Positions 1 through 9,191 of a DNA stretch of 64,000 nucleotides are shown here, in pieces. The stretch spans positions 496,001-560,000 of the forward strand of contig NZ_CP127832.1 of NCBI RefSeq assembly GCF_030389495.1. Reading direction: 5' to 3'. Numbering within the stretch: position 1 is the first letter of the stretch; every line of letters begins with the position of its first letter. The DNA is from Ligilactobacillus cholophilus (GTDB lineage Bacteria; Bacillota; Bacilli; Lactobacillales; Lactobacillaceae). The notes beneath the pieces are model-generated. The model was not told the origin of the DNA, did no database searches, and worked only from the letters and a program-made list of their open reading frames with translations. The position numbers were made by a program, and so were the translations under genes.

Positions 1-588
1 CAAAAGGATCAGATCAAGCTAGGTAGTGCAGTATATTTCCATTTGGGTACACCACAATTAAAATTTGCTGATTATAATGCTCAGAATATGGTTGAAGCTC
101 AAAGTATTTCAGATAAGAACTTTGTATATGATGGTCTATTTTGTGCTGATGTTTCAGATCTAAGTTACATTAAAGCACTAGGAACCTCATATCAGAACGA
201 TGAAAAAATAATCAATTTAGATAATTATAAAATTAAACTAAGTAAAGGCGGTTTGAATAAGCGAACAACAAAGAACCGTGTTTATAATGATGGACAATTT
301 AATAAGTTACTAAATATGGATTTACTAAAAATTAGCCAAGCTACAGATGCAATTTTTAGCGGAATAATTGATTTAGCACCTTATAGATTAGGTAATGCAA
401 CTGGATTAGACTATTCAGACTACTTGCCAATTATGACATTTGATACTTTTATCGGAAATGAATTTAATGACTTGAATTCTAATATTGGCGATATATGGGA
501 ACAAATTGAGTCTGAAAGTGATCGTTGGAAGCAAATTAAGGATGAAGTTGAAGGATTAGATACCAAGAGAAAGAAGGGTAAAGATTAA
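1..588 (+). CDS. rexB: ATP-dependent nuclease subunit B, C-terminal part (5' end outside window)
   Basis: The frame is open from base 1, so this is the last about 195 residues of a much larger protein; the TTG at 43 is internal. The piece reads like the end of AddB/RexB, with a segment LGSAVYFHLGTPQLK near the left edge that corresponds to the nuclease-domain strand of that family, and a basic C-terminus. It ends 2 bases before rexA, the standard rexB-rexA order in lactobacilli and streptococci. RexAB is the RecBCD-type helicase-nuclease that processes double-strand ends for recombination. The cysteines of the AddB iron-sulphur cluster cannot be judged because the rest is missing. The call depends partly on the neighbour. 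Confidence 0.85.
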   Translation, partial: QKDQIKLGSAVYFHLGTPQLKFADYNAQNMVEAQSISDKNFVYDGLFCADVSDLSYIKALGTSYQNDEKIINLDNYKIKLSKGGLNKRTTKNRVYNDGQFNKLLNMDLLKISQATDAIFSGIIDLAPYRLGNATGLDYSDYLPIMTFDTFIGNEFNDLNSNIGDIWEQIESESDRWKQIKDEVEGLDTKRKKGKD

Positions 589-590
589 AG

Positions 591-3500
591 ATGGCAGATT
601 TTAAAGATTATGCAACTGAGAACCAATTAAAAGCAGTTGAAAATCGTGGACATAATATTTTAGTTTCCGCCTCTGCTGGTTCTGGGAAAACTAAAGTATT
701 GGTCGAACGTATCAAAGAAGAAATTTTAAATGAAAATGCAAAAATTTCACGAATGCTAATTATGACCTTTACCAATGCAGCAGCTAAGGAAATGAAAGAT
801 CGATTAACAAAGGTTTTACAAGATGAATTAGTTAAACAAATGAATTCAGTAAACAAAAACCCACAAAAGATTACTCATTTACAAAAACAACTAACTGCTA
901 TAAATGTGGCCGATATTAGTACAATAGACTCTTTCTGTTTAAAATTCTTGAAAAAATATTATTATGCAATTAATTTAGACCCTAATTTTCGTGTCCTTGC
1001 AGATTCAATTGAAAGTGATGTTTTAAAAGAAGATGTTTGGGAGAAAGTTCGTGAGAATTTTTATCAAAAATATGAAAATTTAGCTGGAATAGAATCACCA
1101 ACAGAAGAGCAGAAATTACTCTTGCAAGAGTATGACGACTTATTAAATCTATTCACTACTGATCGAAGAGATGATGATTTAACTGAAGTTGTTTATCAAA
1201 TGAATAATTTCGCAAGTGCTAATGAAAATCCTGAAAAATGGTTAATGGATGCAGTTGATAATTATGATTTTGACGAAGATACATTTACCGATACTAAAAT
1301 TTTTAAAAATGTTATCAAAAAGAATGTTTTAAATGCATTGCAAACTACCTTAGAAAAATATCAAACATATTGGGATGATTTTCAAAATGAACAAGTTCCT
1401 CTTATGCAAGATTTTTATTCACTTAAAGAAAAAGAATTAGGAAAACTTAATGTTAAGATAATTACTAATAAAGAGATTGTCGAAGATGACATTTCTAAGT
1501 TACAAAATATAATGGATAGCTTAGAAAACGATACTATTGATTGGGACGATTTGCGCGAACAAATTGGGTTACTGTTCAGTAAAAAATTGAAGACCTTCTC
1601 AAAGAACCGTGATTTTCCAGATGATGATGACGTTATTGATCGCTATGATGAAATCAAGGCAAATTACGCAGATGCAAAAAAAATATTGGTTAAGTTACAA
1701 AACACATATTTCATATATTCTAATAGGCAACTAAAGGATGTTTTGAAACGTGCTAAGGGTGTAGTACAAGTTTTAATTAACTTAGTTTTAGATTTCAGAA
1801 ATGAGTATTTAGAAACAAAATTGAAACGTCATGCGTTAGAATTTAGCGATTTAGAATATTTCACTCTTAAAATTTTGCAAGGCGATAGTGAAGTTTCACA
1901 GAAGATTCGTAAAGAATTAAAGTTACATTATACTGAAATAATGCTTGATGAATACCAAGATACTAATGGTGTTCAAGAAGCCATAATCCAAGCCATTGCA
2001 AACCACAATGTTTTCATGGTAGGGGATGTTAAACAGTCTATTTATCGCTTTAGACAAGCTGATCCAGGATTGTTTATGAAAAAATATCGAAACTTTAAAC
2101 GAAGTGAAGAATCAACTGATTTAACCAGCGGTGAATTAATCGTCCTTCAAGAAAATTTCCGTTCAGTTAAAAACGTTGCAGAATTAACTAACTTGATTTT
2201 TATGCAAATTATGAATAGAAGTCTTGGTGAAATAGACTATGATGATGCGGCATTCTTAAAAGCAGAAAACCCAACATATAAAGTGGGCTTTGAAGATTTA
2301 TCTGCAGATGTCATGATTTATTTGAAAGATTCTGAAAAACCAGATAATCAAAATAATGATGAACCTTTATTTAGATTAGAAGATAAGACTCAAGGACAAC
2401 TGGTAATGATTGCAAATAAAATCAAGCAATTAATCGCTGATGGAACTGAAATATTTGATCGTAGCGAAGGTCATAAGCGTAAACTACGTTATTCAGATAT
2501 TGCTATTTTATCTTCATCTCACCAAGATAGTTTATTAGTAAATGATGAATTTAAGCGTTTAGGTATTCCAGTTGAAATTGATGAGACTGATAATTATTTC
2601 AAGACTACTGAAATTCAAATTATGATTTCATATCTTAAAGTAATTGATAATCCACATCAAGATATTCCATTAGTAGCAGTTTTGCGCTCACCAATGTATG
2701 GTTTTGATGAAAATGAATTGGCTTATATCAGAATTAACCATTCTAATGGCGACTTTTATAGTGCTTTAACAAGCTTTAGAGGAAAATATGAAAATCATGA
2801 TTCACTAAAAAAATATGATGCAGATAAGATTGATAAGCTTTATGAAAAAGTCTGTCAATTTACTGATGATTTAACTACATTCCGTGTGCAATCAAAACGA
2901 AGTGAATTAGCTATTTTAATTTGGAATATTTATACTACAACTGGATTTTTAGATTTTGTTGGCGGAATGCCAGGTGGATCTCAACGACAAGCCAATTTAC
3001 ATGCACTTTATGAACGGGCAACAACCTATGAAGAAACAAGTTTTAAAGGGCTTTTCCAATTCATCAGATTCATTGAACGGATGGATAAACAAAAGAACGA
3101 TTTGCCAGAAATGAAACCTCAAGAAAATGAGGATACTGTTAAATTTATGACAATTCATAAAAGTAAAGGATTGGAATTTCCAGTTGTCTTTGTAACAAAT
3201 CTAAGTACTAAATTTAACTTACAAGATTTGAATAAAAAATACGTTCTTGATGCTCAGTTAGGAATTGGAATTAATATTGTTGAATCTTCTAAAAATACAG
3301 TAGAACGGGATTCTAATTTTTCAATTAGAGAAGATGAAGCTGTTGATGTTCAAGAAACAACGCCAATTAATTTAGCAATTAAGGATCAAATTAAACGTAA
3401 ATCATTAGCTGAAGAAATGCGTAAATTATATGTTGCACTTACTCGTGCAGAACAACAGATTTATTTAGTAGGGACATACCAAGATATTAATAAGTGGGCT

Positions 3501-4601
3501 AATGTATGGGGAACTAAAAAAGCTAATGATGAATTGGTAATTAAAGAAAATCAACGAATTGATGTTAATAACTTTATGGACTGGATCGGTCAAGCACTAG
3601 GAAGACAAGAGTCCATTTTAGATCAAACATCTGTATTTAGTTTGAAAGATCAGGAAATAATAAAACGAAATATTCGATTAGCATTTGATAAAACAAGCAA
3701 GTACTTTAAGAAAACTGATATTCCTGAAAAAATCAAAAATAGTGAGTTAAACTACACAGTTGAACTTTGGGAAAACGAAGCAGTTGCTTTTGAACGTGAA
3801 AATGAACAGTCAGATGTTGATGAAGATGCAACAATCATTCCACAAAAGATTAGCCAAACTTTAAATACAGAAGCTAAGGCAATTTTAGATTTTAAATATA
3901 AAAAACAATCTTTAACAAGAGAATCTGCTTATCAAGCTGTTACTGACATTCGGCGTTTATTTAATGATCCCGATAATGATTTAATGTCAGAATTCGATGC
4001 AGATAAAATGGAATTGATTTCTAAAGACAAGAAACCAAGTGCATTCTCATTTAATAAACCAGATTTTTTGACGACTGTTTCAGAAGTATCTTATGCCAAA
4101 ATTGGGACCGCAACTCACTTGTTGTTTGAAAAAGTAGAACTAGATAAGCCGATTACAAAGCAATCGATTCAAGAGTTATTACTTTCTTTAGTACAAGAGG
4201 GATGTATTACAACTGAAGTTGCTCAAAAGATTGATTTAGATGGAGTTATTTCTTTCTATGAAACTAGTCTAGGAAAGAAAATATGTGAAAATCATGTAAA
4301 TGTAAAACGAGAAGTGCCATTCTCACTGTTATTACCAGCTCAAATCTTAGTAAATAATGCAGTTGAAACCGATAAAAAGATTTTGGTTCACGGGATTATT
4401 GATGGATATTTTGAAGATCAAGAAACTGGTGAAGTATATTTATTTGATTACAAAACAGATCACTCATCACTAGATAAAATAAAATCAGATTACAAAGGAC
4501 AAATTAATTTATATGCACTTGCATTAGAGAGCATTACAGGTAAGAAAGTTAACCAACGGTATTTGTATTCTGTTGAGAAAAAATCTTTAATAAAGCTATA
4601 A
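591..4601 (+). CDS. rexA: ATP-dependent helicase/nuclease subunit A (AddA/RexA)
   Basis: A 1336-residue UvrD-type helicase with a C-terminal nuclease domain, normal length for AddA/RexA. Visible motifs in order: Walker A SAGSGKT at about 28-34; helicase motif II LDEYQDTN near 451-458; motif III GDVKQSIYRFRQADP near 480; TIHKSKGLEFPVVF near 853; motif VI VALTRAEQQIYL near 945; nuclease signature with GTATHLLFE near 1174 and LFDYKTD near 1284. It works with RexB on double-strand DNA ends in the cytoplasm. The ATG at 591 follows the rexB stop by 2 bases, so the pair is translationally coupled. No defect seen. Confidence 0.96.
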   Translation: MADFKDYATENQLKAVENRGHNILVSASAGSGKTKVLVERIKEEILNENAKISRMLIMTFTNAAAKEMKDRLTKVLQDELVKQMNSVNKNPQKITHLQKQLTAINVADISTIDSFCLKFLKKYYYAINLDPNFRVLADSIESDVLKEDVWEKVRENFYQKYENLAGIESPTEEQKLLLQEYDDLLNLFTTDRRDDDLTEVVYQMNNFASANENPEKWLMDAVDNYDFDEDTFTDTKIFKNVIKKNVLNALQTTLEKYQTYWDDFQNEQVPLMQDFYSLKEKELGKLNVKIITNKEIVEDDISKLQNIMDSLENDTIDWDDLREQIGLLFSKKLKTFSKNRDFPDDDDVIDRYDEIKANYADAKKILVKLQNTYFIYSNRQLKDVLKRAKGVVQVLINLVLDFRNEYLETKLKRHALEFSDLEYFTLKILQGDSEVSQKIRKELKLHYTEIMLDEYQDTNGVQEAIIQAIANHNVFMVGDVKQSIYRFRQADPGLFMKKYRNFKRSEESTDLTSGELIVLQENFRSVKNVAELTNLIFMQIMNRSLGEIDYDDAAFLKAENPTYKVGFEDLSADVMIYLKDSEKPDNQNNDEPLFRLEDKTQGQLVMIANKIKQLIADGTEIFDRSEGHKRKLRYSDIAILSSSHQDSLLVNDEFKRLGIPVEIDETDNYFKTTEIQIMISYLKVIDNPHQDIPLVAVLRSPMYGFDENELAYIRINHSNGDFYSALTSFRGKYENHDSLKKYDADKIDKLYEKVCQFTDDLTTFRVQSKRSELAILIWNIYTTTGFLDFVGGMPGGSQRQANLHALYERATTYEETSFKGLFQFIRFIERMDKQKNDLPEMKPQENEDTVKFMTIHKSKGLEFPVVFVTNLSTKFNLQDLNKKYVLDAQLGIGINIVESSKNTVERDSNFSIREDEAVDVQETTPINLAIKDQIKRKSLAEEMRKLYVALTRAEQQIYLVGTYQDINKWANVWGTKKANDELVIKENQRIDVNNFMDWIGQALGRQESILDQTSVFSLKDQEIIKRNIRLAFDKTSKYFKKTDIPEKIKNSELNYTVELWENEAVAFERENEQSDVDEDATIIPQKISQTLNTEAKAILDFKYKKQSLTRESAYQAVTDIRRLFNDPDNDLMSEFDADKMELISKDKKPSAFSFNKPDFLTTVSEVSYAKIGTATHLLFEKVELDKPITKQSIQELLLSLVQEGCITTEVAQKIDLDGVISFYETSLGKKICENHVNVKREVPFSLLLPAQILVNNAVETDKKILVHGIIDGYFEDQETGEVYLFDYKTDHSSLDKIKSDYKGQINLYALALESITGKKVNQRYLYSVEKKSLIKL

Positions 4602-4650
4602 AATACAACTTTATTTAGGGAATATTTATTTGCAAATTGTTAAATTTATC

Positions 4651-4680
4651 TTGATGAAATAATTGATTATATTGTATAAT
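4651..4680 (+). promoter_or_regulatory. Likely promoter of rpsU
   Basis: TTGATG (4651-4656), an 18-base spacer and a consensus TATAAT (4675-4680) precede rpsU, giving an untranslated leader of about 70 bases. The -10 is perfect and the -35 is partial. Assigned by pattern only. Confidence 0.5.
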
Positions 4681-4757
4681 TAAAATGAACTGTTAAGATG
4701 AAGTGCTTAGGTACGGATTAAGACGGTTACTTTAAAGCTCGGAGGGAGGGAAACAAC

Positions 4758-4943
4758 ATGTCAAAAACAGTCGTTCGTAAAAACGAATCTCTTGATGACG
4801 CTCTTCGTCGCTTCAAACGTTCCGTTTCAAAAACAGGTACTTTGCAAGAATATCGCAAACGTGAATTCTACGAAAAGCCAAGTGTAAAACGTAAGAAGAA
4901 ATCAGAAGCTGCTCGTAAACGTAAGAACAAGCGCCGTTTCTAA
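4758..4943 (+). CDS. rpsU: 30S ribosomal protein S21
   Basis: A 61-residue, strongly basic protein with the S21 signature: [19 protein letters not shown] at the N-terminus and an Arg/Lys-rich tail. S21 joins the small-subunit platform and helps base-pairing of the Shine-Dalgarno region during initiation. A very strong ribosome binding site (GGAGGGAGGG) lies just upstream of the ATG. It is followed after 28 bases by the yqeY-like gene, the usual Firmicutes rpsU-yqeY pair. Codon use is more biased than in neighbours, as expected for a ribosomal gene. Confidence 0.97.
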   Translation: MSKTVVRKNESLDDALRRFKRSVSKTGTLQEYRKREFYEKPSVKRKKKSEAARKRKNKRRF

Positions 4944-4971
4944 TGAACTTGGTTCTAAGGAGGCAATTGTG

Positions 4972-5415
4972 ATGAGTTTAGTGGATTCATTACAAAAAGA
5001 CATGATTGCTGCAATGAAAGCAAAGGATAAAGATAAATTAGGTACTATTCGAATGCTTAAAGCAGCATTAGCAAACGAAAAAATTAACGCTGGTCATGAC
5101 TTATCTCCAGAAGAAGAGATTTCCGTTCTATCCCGTGAGTTAAAACAACGCAAAGATTCACTTGAAGAATTTGAAAAAGCTGGTCGTGAAGATTCAGTTG
5201 AAAAAATTAAAAAAGAAATCGAAGTTGTTGAAAGTTACTTACCAAAGCAATTAAGCGAAGATGAAGTAAAGGACATTGTTCAAGAAACAATTAACGAAGT
5301 CGGCGCAACATCCAAAGCTGATTTTGGTAAAGTAATGGGAGCAGTAATGCCTAAACTTAAGGGTAAGGCTGATGGTAAATTAGTCAATGAGACTGTTAAG
5401 TCATTACTCAGCTAA
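4972..5415 (+). CDS. yqeY: GatB/YqeY domain protein
   Basis: A 147-residue YqeY family protein, almost all helical, with the characteristic [13 protein letters not shown] stretch near the start and [20 protein letters not shown] near the end, a motif shared with the tail domain of GatB that contacts tRNA. Its own function is not established; tRNA-related work is inferred from GatB. An AAGGAGG at 4957-4963 lies 8 bases before the ATG at 4972, which is preferred over a GTG at 4969. It is probably cotranscribed with rpsU and ends at a strong terminator. Confidence 0.9.
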   Translation: MSLVDSLQKDMIAAMKAKDKDKLGTIRMLKAALANEKINAGHDLSPEEEISVLSRELKQRKDSLEEFEKAGREDSVEKIKKEIEVVESYLPKQLSEDEVKDIVQETINEVGATSKADFGKVMGAVMPKLKGKADGKLVNETVKSLLS

Positions 5416-5416
5416 T

Positions 5417-5449
5417 AAAAAAACTGTAGTTAATGCTACAGTTTTTTTA
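5417..5449 (+). terminator. Rho-independent terminator after yqeY
   Basis: ACTGTAG (5423-5429) pairs with CTACAGT (5436-5442), with flanking A and T runs extending the stem and a T tract behind it. It closes the rpsU-yqeY unit. Confidence 0.85.
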
Positions 5450-5488
5450 TTTGTCCTTAAAACTAATTATTGCGCTTAGTTTTATTGT

Positions 5489-5517
5489 TTGAAGGAATCG
5501 TGTAAGTTTGCTAAAAT
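5489..5517 (+). promoter_or_regulatory. Likely promoter of pepD
   Basis: TTGAAG (5489-5494), a 17-base spacer and TAAAAT (5512-5517) stand about 50 bases before the dipeptidase start. It is the best sigma-A-like match in the gap between the yqeY terminator and the gene. Confidence 0.5.
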
Positions 5518-5570
5518 TAGTTTAACTTATTAAAAATAATTTAACTTTATATAGAAATGGGGCATTTATT

Positions 5571-7007
5571 ATGGAACAAATCGAACGTGCTTGTACATCA
5601 ATGCTTGTAGGTAAAGATGCAAGTGCTGATGGTTCAGTAATGATCGCTCGAAATGACGATACATTTTTACCATTAACACCTCAACGTTTTTACATGCACC
5701 CAGCATGGCAAGGAGAAAAGGGTAAAAAAATTAAGTCATGGTTAAACGGCTTTGAAATGGAATTACCAGAAAATGGTTATCGTTACAATGCTGTACCAAA
5801 TGTTGATTACAAAAATAATGGATACTACGAAGAAAGTGGTATTAATGAAAAGAATGTAGCAATGTCAGCCACAGAATCTACATATGGAAATGAACGTGCA
5901 TTAGCATTTGATCCACTTGTTAAAGATGGTTTGGATGAAGATTGTATTGTTAACGTAACACTTCCATTTATTGATTCTGCACGTCAAGCAGTACAATTTT
6001 TAGGGAAAATTATTTCTAAATATGGTTCACCAGCTGGTAATTCTGTATTATTTGCAGATAAAAATGAAGCTTGGTACATGGAAATTGTTACTGGACACCT
6101 TTGGTTAGCACAACGTATCCCAGATGATGCATATGCAGTAGTTGCTAATGAAGTTGCGATTGAACAAGTTGATTTTGATGATACTGAAAACTTCCAATGG
6201 GCAGATGGTATTCAAGAATTCGTTGAAGAACATCATTTGAACCCTGATAAAGAAGGATGGAACTTCCGTCACATCTTCGGCACATACGATGAAAAAGACC
6301 GCCATTATAACACACCACGTGTATGGTATGGACATCATCTATTTAACCCAGAAGTTGAAGAAGATCCTGAATCAGGTGATTTGCCATTTATTATGCGAAC
6401 AAGTCACAAATTTACACCTGATGATATTGAACAATATTTAGGTTCACATTATAATGAAACACCATATGATCCATATAGCAAAGACTCAACTGAAGAAGAT
6501 ATGTATCGTTATCGTCCAATTGGCTTGAACCGGACACAAAACTCACATGTTCTTCAATTGCGGAATGATGTTCCAGAAGAATTACAAGCTGTTATGTGGC
6601 TATGTATTGGTTTCCCAGAATTTTCACCATATATTCCATTCTATACAAATGCTAATGACACTGATCCAAGTTTCTCAGAAACTCCAATGGAAATGGATGT
6701 AGATTCAGATTCAGCATACTGGATGTACCGTCACATGTCTATGTTGGTTGAAAGTCATTATAGTAAATTTGTACAAGATAATCGCGATTACTTGAAAGAA
6801 TGCCGTCGTGTTGAACGTCGTATGTTATGGCAATTCGATCAAGAAGCAGCCAAATTAAGTGGTGAAGAATTGACTGAATTCTTAACACAAAAGAACTATG
6901 AAATGGTTGCTAAGATCAAGAAAATGACAAAAGAACATATGAATAAGTTAATTATGAAGGGAATCGAACTTTCTAAATTTACTTTTGATATGGATAAGAA
7001 CTTGTAA
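5571..7007 (+). CDS. pepD: C69 family dipeptidase (PepD type)
   Basis: A 478-residue cytoplasmic dipeptidase of peptidase family C69 (N-terminal nucleophile fold), common in lactobacilli as PepD/PepDA. The start MEQIERACTSMLVGKDAS is typical: Cys8 is the expected nucleophile, exposed after removal of the short propeptide. It would cleave a broad set of dipeptides released from casein or other peptides. The start ATG follows GGGG at a workable distance. The last 30 bases of the gene lie in a 33-bp sequence repeated exactly at 11278-11310, so a mobile element appears to have integrated here while rebuilding the gene's end. The protein itself looks complete. Confidence 0.92.
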   Translation: MEQIERACTSMLVGKDASADGSVMIARNDDTFLPLTPQRFYMHPAWQGEKGKKIKSWLNGFEMELPENGYRYNAVPNVDYKNNGYYEESGINEKNVAMSATESTYGNERALAFDPLVKDGLDEDCIVNVTLPFIDSARQAVQFLGKIISKYGSPAGNSVLFADKNEAWYMEIVTGHLWLAQRIPDDAYAVVANEVAIEQVDFDDTENFQWADGIQEFVEEHHLNPDKEGWNFRHIFGTYDEKDRHYNTPRVWYGHHLFNPEVEEDPESGDLPFIMRTSHKFTPDDIEQYLGSHYNETPYDPYSKDSTEEDMYRYRPIGLNRTQNSHVLQLRNDVPEELQAVMWLCIGFPEFSPYIPFYTNANDTDPSFSETPMEMDVDSDSAYWMYRHMSMLVESHYSKFVQDNRDYLKECRRVERRMLWQFDQEAAKLSGEELTEFLTQKNYEMVAKIKKMTKEHMNKLIMKGIELSKFTFDMDKNL

Positions 7008-7010
7008 TTT
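6978..7010 (+). repeat. Left attachment-site repeat (attL), inside pepD 3' end and stop
   Basis: A 33-base sequence including ACTTTTGATATGGATAAGAA, identical at 11278-11310. The bases immediately outside differ on both sides, so the repeat is sharply limited. It covers the last nine codons and stop of pepD, so integration preserves the gene. Confidence 0.85.
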
Positions 7011-7012
7011 AA

Positions 7013-7050
7013 AACGGTAAACGTTGATATATTAGCGTTTACCGTTATTT
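7013..7050 (+). terminator. Terminator-like hairpin after pepD, in the island
   Basis: AACGGTAAACG (7013-7023) pairs perfectly with CGTTTACCGTT (7036-7046) around a 12-base loop, followed by ATTTTTGT. It lies inside the island, so it was probably brought by the element and now ends pepD transcription. Confidence 0.7.
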
Positions 7051-7096
7051 TTGTATTCTTGATATTAAGTATAAATTATGTAAGTGTGCCAAACTT

Positions 7097-7830
7097 TTAT
7101 AATTCATCAAGCTTATCAACTAATTGTTGATGAGCTTTTTTTGTGACATGAAGATATATTTTTAGTAACAGACGAATTCTCATGACAGCTATTGGTACAC
7201 CTAATTCCGTTAATTTAGAAATATGAGTATGGCGGAAAATATGTGTAGATAATGGCTATTGCATAGTGAGATAATTCGATATCACGTATTCTAGCAAGAG
7301 TTTTATAAGCAGTCTTATTCATATTTTCCACATGAAGATTTAATCTAATGTGCCAGTAATATGAACAATATAAATATTTTTGTACTTCTATATTATCATT
7401 GCAAGTGCTTCACTAATTGCATTCTAGTTTGATATAACTATTCAAAAAGGGAGGCATAACCATGTATAATCTAAGATTGCATTTAATTCATTTTCTTCTA
7501 AAAAATGCACGTAACTTCCCTAAAATTATCTGACAATACATATTTGAGCGTTTATCTTTATAAAGTAAATTTTCAATCATTTCAGTTATTAATGGTGATG
7601 AAATTTTAATGAGTAGGGTATCCATATGATATCTGACATTGGATGGTTCGAATGTAAGAAAAGGATGTACAGCAAGTAGAGTCTTTAACCTGTTATTTAT
7701 ATTCAATAGTCATTCAGAAATTACTTCTCCAAAACGTTTTCTCATTATACAGACTTTTTTAATCGTTCTTCTATTTTTTCAGTTAATGGATCAATATAAC
7801 TTTCTCTAAACGTATATTTTCTATTTTTTC
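7097..7830 (-). pseudogene. int: Tyrosine recombinase (phage integrase), eroded
   Basis: No long frame survives, but joining minus-strand frames gives an integrase in the right order. Near 7830-7760 there is SYIDPLTEKIEE, like the N-terminal AP2-like arm domain. At 7488-7706 there is SPLITEMIENLLYKDKRSN and IILGKLRAFF, like the core-binding domain. Near 7340-7260 there is NKTAYKTLARIRDIELSHY, like the catalytic domain's PKTKASIRTIELD segment. Near 7245-7097 there is STHIFRHTHISKLTELGVPI, then YLHVTKKAHQQLVDKLDEL and a stop at 7097-7099. The HxxR box and the Tyr region remain, but the glycine-histidine turn between them is deleted and several stops and frameshifts interrupt the rest. It is inactive and lies directly beside attL. 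Confidence 0.85.
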
Positions 7831-8015
7831 AAACATCCACATTTATTAAAACTTTTTATGTTATAACAGAAAAAGGGCATATTACTAGCCCTCTTATAAT
7901 AATCTTTTATGAAATCACCATCATTCTCCCATTGTTAATATTGATGGTTGTATGTTCGATTAATGTGATAAATAATAACCCTCAAAAGAGAGCTAAACAT
8001 AAAGTAATAATTAAC

Positions 8016-8813
8016 TTAAGTTTCTTCATGTAAATTCGGATCGGAAACATTGAAGTTAAAGATAATTTTATTAAGTCTTTTATTAATATTTTTGTTTAAA
8101 TTGGGATTATACCCCAAATCAAATTTTTCGTTAAAAGCAAGCAAAGTTTCATGAACTATTTGTCTTGTTAATCCCCAATTAATATATGTCGGAAAAACAT
8201 CTTTATGATTGTTAAATCCACCAATCATGTTTTTAAATACCTCATCATCTTTGATGTCGCTATTAATAATTTTAAATGAAGAATCTCCATCTCTTAAGTT
8301 CTTATAAAACTTATTGATTTTAGAATCGACATGTGCTCCGCCGTCTTCATTAGCCATAAAACGTATGAGATTTTCTCTTGATAAATCAATAAAAGAATAT
8401 CTAAGGAGTGGTTGTTTGAGCCAGTGATTAAATTTCATCTTATGATAATTCACATTAGGGTTAAATAACATAGTATCGAAGTATTTATTAGTCTTAGAAT
8501 ATTTAGGAAGACGTGTGAATACTAGTGCTCCATAATTTATACAATCGTGTTTTGTAAATTCAGGAGTGAAAGAAGGTAGTTCAATCTTTCTTGCAATTCC
8601 TAATTGATTTAAAATACAACTAGATGTGTAAAATAAGGTTCTAAGAGTTACGCTTGAACGATTAATCGCTGAAAATTCTCCATTATCATATCTCTCGGCA
8701 TCACTTTTTAAATCGTTAAGTGCCCACAATAATCGATCTTGGAATTCTTTTCTTTTATTTTTTCGTAATTCTTTTTCTTTTAATTTAGGTGATATAATGA
8801 CCACTCCTAACAA
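8016..8813 (-). CDS. Uncharacterised 265-aa protein, island cargo
   Basis: An open frame of up to 265 residues, soluble and charged, with a coiled-coil-like basic N-terminus (KLKEKELRKNKRKEFQDRLL). In the middle is LIRFMANEDGGAHVDSKIN; a GGAHVD box like this is, from memory, shared by various bacterial proteins of unknown function. I do not recognise a named family. A stop lies immediately above the TTG at 8813. An AGGAG at 8804-8808 points to ATT (8798) or ATA (8795) as start, and no standard start with good spacing exists, so the 5' end may be altered. Its first bases overlap the divergent 82-aa gene. Intact while integrase and ImmA genes around it are broken. Confidence 0.6.
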   Translation of the reverse strand: MLGVVIISPKLKEKELRKNKRKEFQDRLLWALNDLKSDAERYDNGEFSAINRSSVTLRTLFYTSSCILNQLGIARKIELPSFTPEFTKHDCINYGALVFTRLPKYSKTNKYFDTMLFNPNVNYHKMKFNHWLKQPLLRYSFIDLSRENLIRFMANEDGGAHVDSKINKFYKNLRDGDSSFKIINSDIKDDEVFKNMIGGFNNHKDVFPTYINWGLTRQIVHETLLAFNEKFDLGYNPNLNKNINKRLNKIIFNFNVSDPNLHEET

Positions 8814-9045
8814 TTACAATGTAATACCACATAGCTATTTGCATATGGTAGATAAATTAGACGATGATGTTTATTCTATTGGGAATGCATCGATGATATA
8901 TGATCCAATAGAATTAACTTTGAAAGATATTACACATCTGATAAAAGGTGAAGCATTAATAGATTTATCAGATGGTGAATATATTAATGTATTTAAATTA
9001 TCAAATAAAGCTAAAACAGAACTTTTAAAATTAAGTAGTCGATGA
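8797..9045 (+). CDS. Small hypothetical protein (82 aa), island
   Basis: An 82-residue acidic protein with no membrane segment, containing DKLDDDVYSIGNASMIYDPIELTLKDITHLIKG. A modest AGGTGAT lies 7 bases before the ATG. Not recognised; the size and composition resemble small phage or island genes. Its start overlaps by 17 bases the beginning of the divergent 265-aa frame, so both cannot use their outermost starts comfortably and the promoters must lie inside each other's coding sequence. Possibly real because the frame has good coding character; function unknown. Confidence 0.45.
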   Translation: MTTPNNYNVIPHSYLHMVDKLDDDVYSIGNASMIYDPIELTLKDITHLIKGEALIDLSDGEYINVFKLSNKAKTELLKLSSR

Positions 9046-9110
9046 ATATTGACTGTTTTTTATTTTAAAATCACCTTACCAATGCATTTAACATTTTTGG
9101 AAGGACAGAT

Positions 9111-9164
9111 TTATAAGTGCTCCATCATATCATCACTTAAGACAAATTCATTATTTAAATCCAC
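9111..9164 (-). CDS. Very short ORF (17 aa) with strong ribosome binding site
   Basis: A GTG at 9162-9164 follows AAAGGAG by 7 bases and opens a 17-codon frame: MDLNNEFVLSDDMMEHL, then stop. It begins 27 bases after the stop of the membrane-protein gene on the same strand. The pattern of an L, an F three to four residues later, then LSDDMM resembles the leader of double-glycine bacteriocin precursors, but the GG and the mature peptide are absent. It could be a truncated peptide gene, a regulatory upstream ORF, or chance. The ribosome binding site is the main support. Confidence 0.35.
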   Translation of the reverse strand: MDLNNEFVLSDDMMEHL

Positions 9165-9191
9165 AAAATCACTCCTTTAACACTTATTTCA

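Noticed and set aside
7111-7138. Inverted repeat AGCTTATCAAC/GTTGATGAGCT with T run as a terminator
   Set aside because: It lies inside the coding remnant of the integrase end (coding KKAHQQLVDKLDEL) and could be chance, though it may act as a plus-strand stop.
7488-7706. Open frame of 72 codons on the minus strand as an independent gene
   Set aside because: Its sequence fits the core-binding part of the eroded integrase and lies in order with the other fragments.
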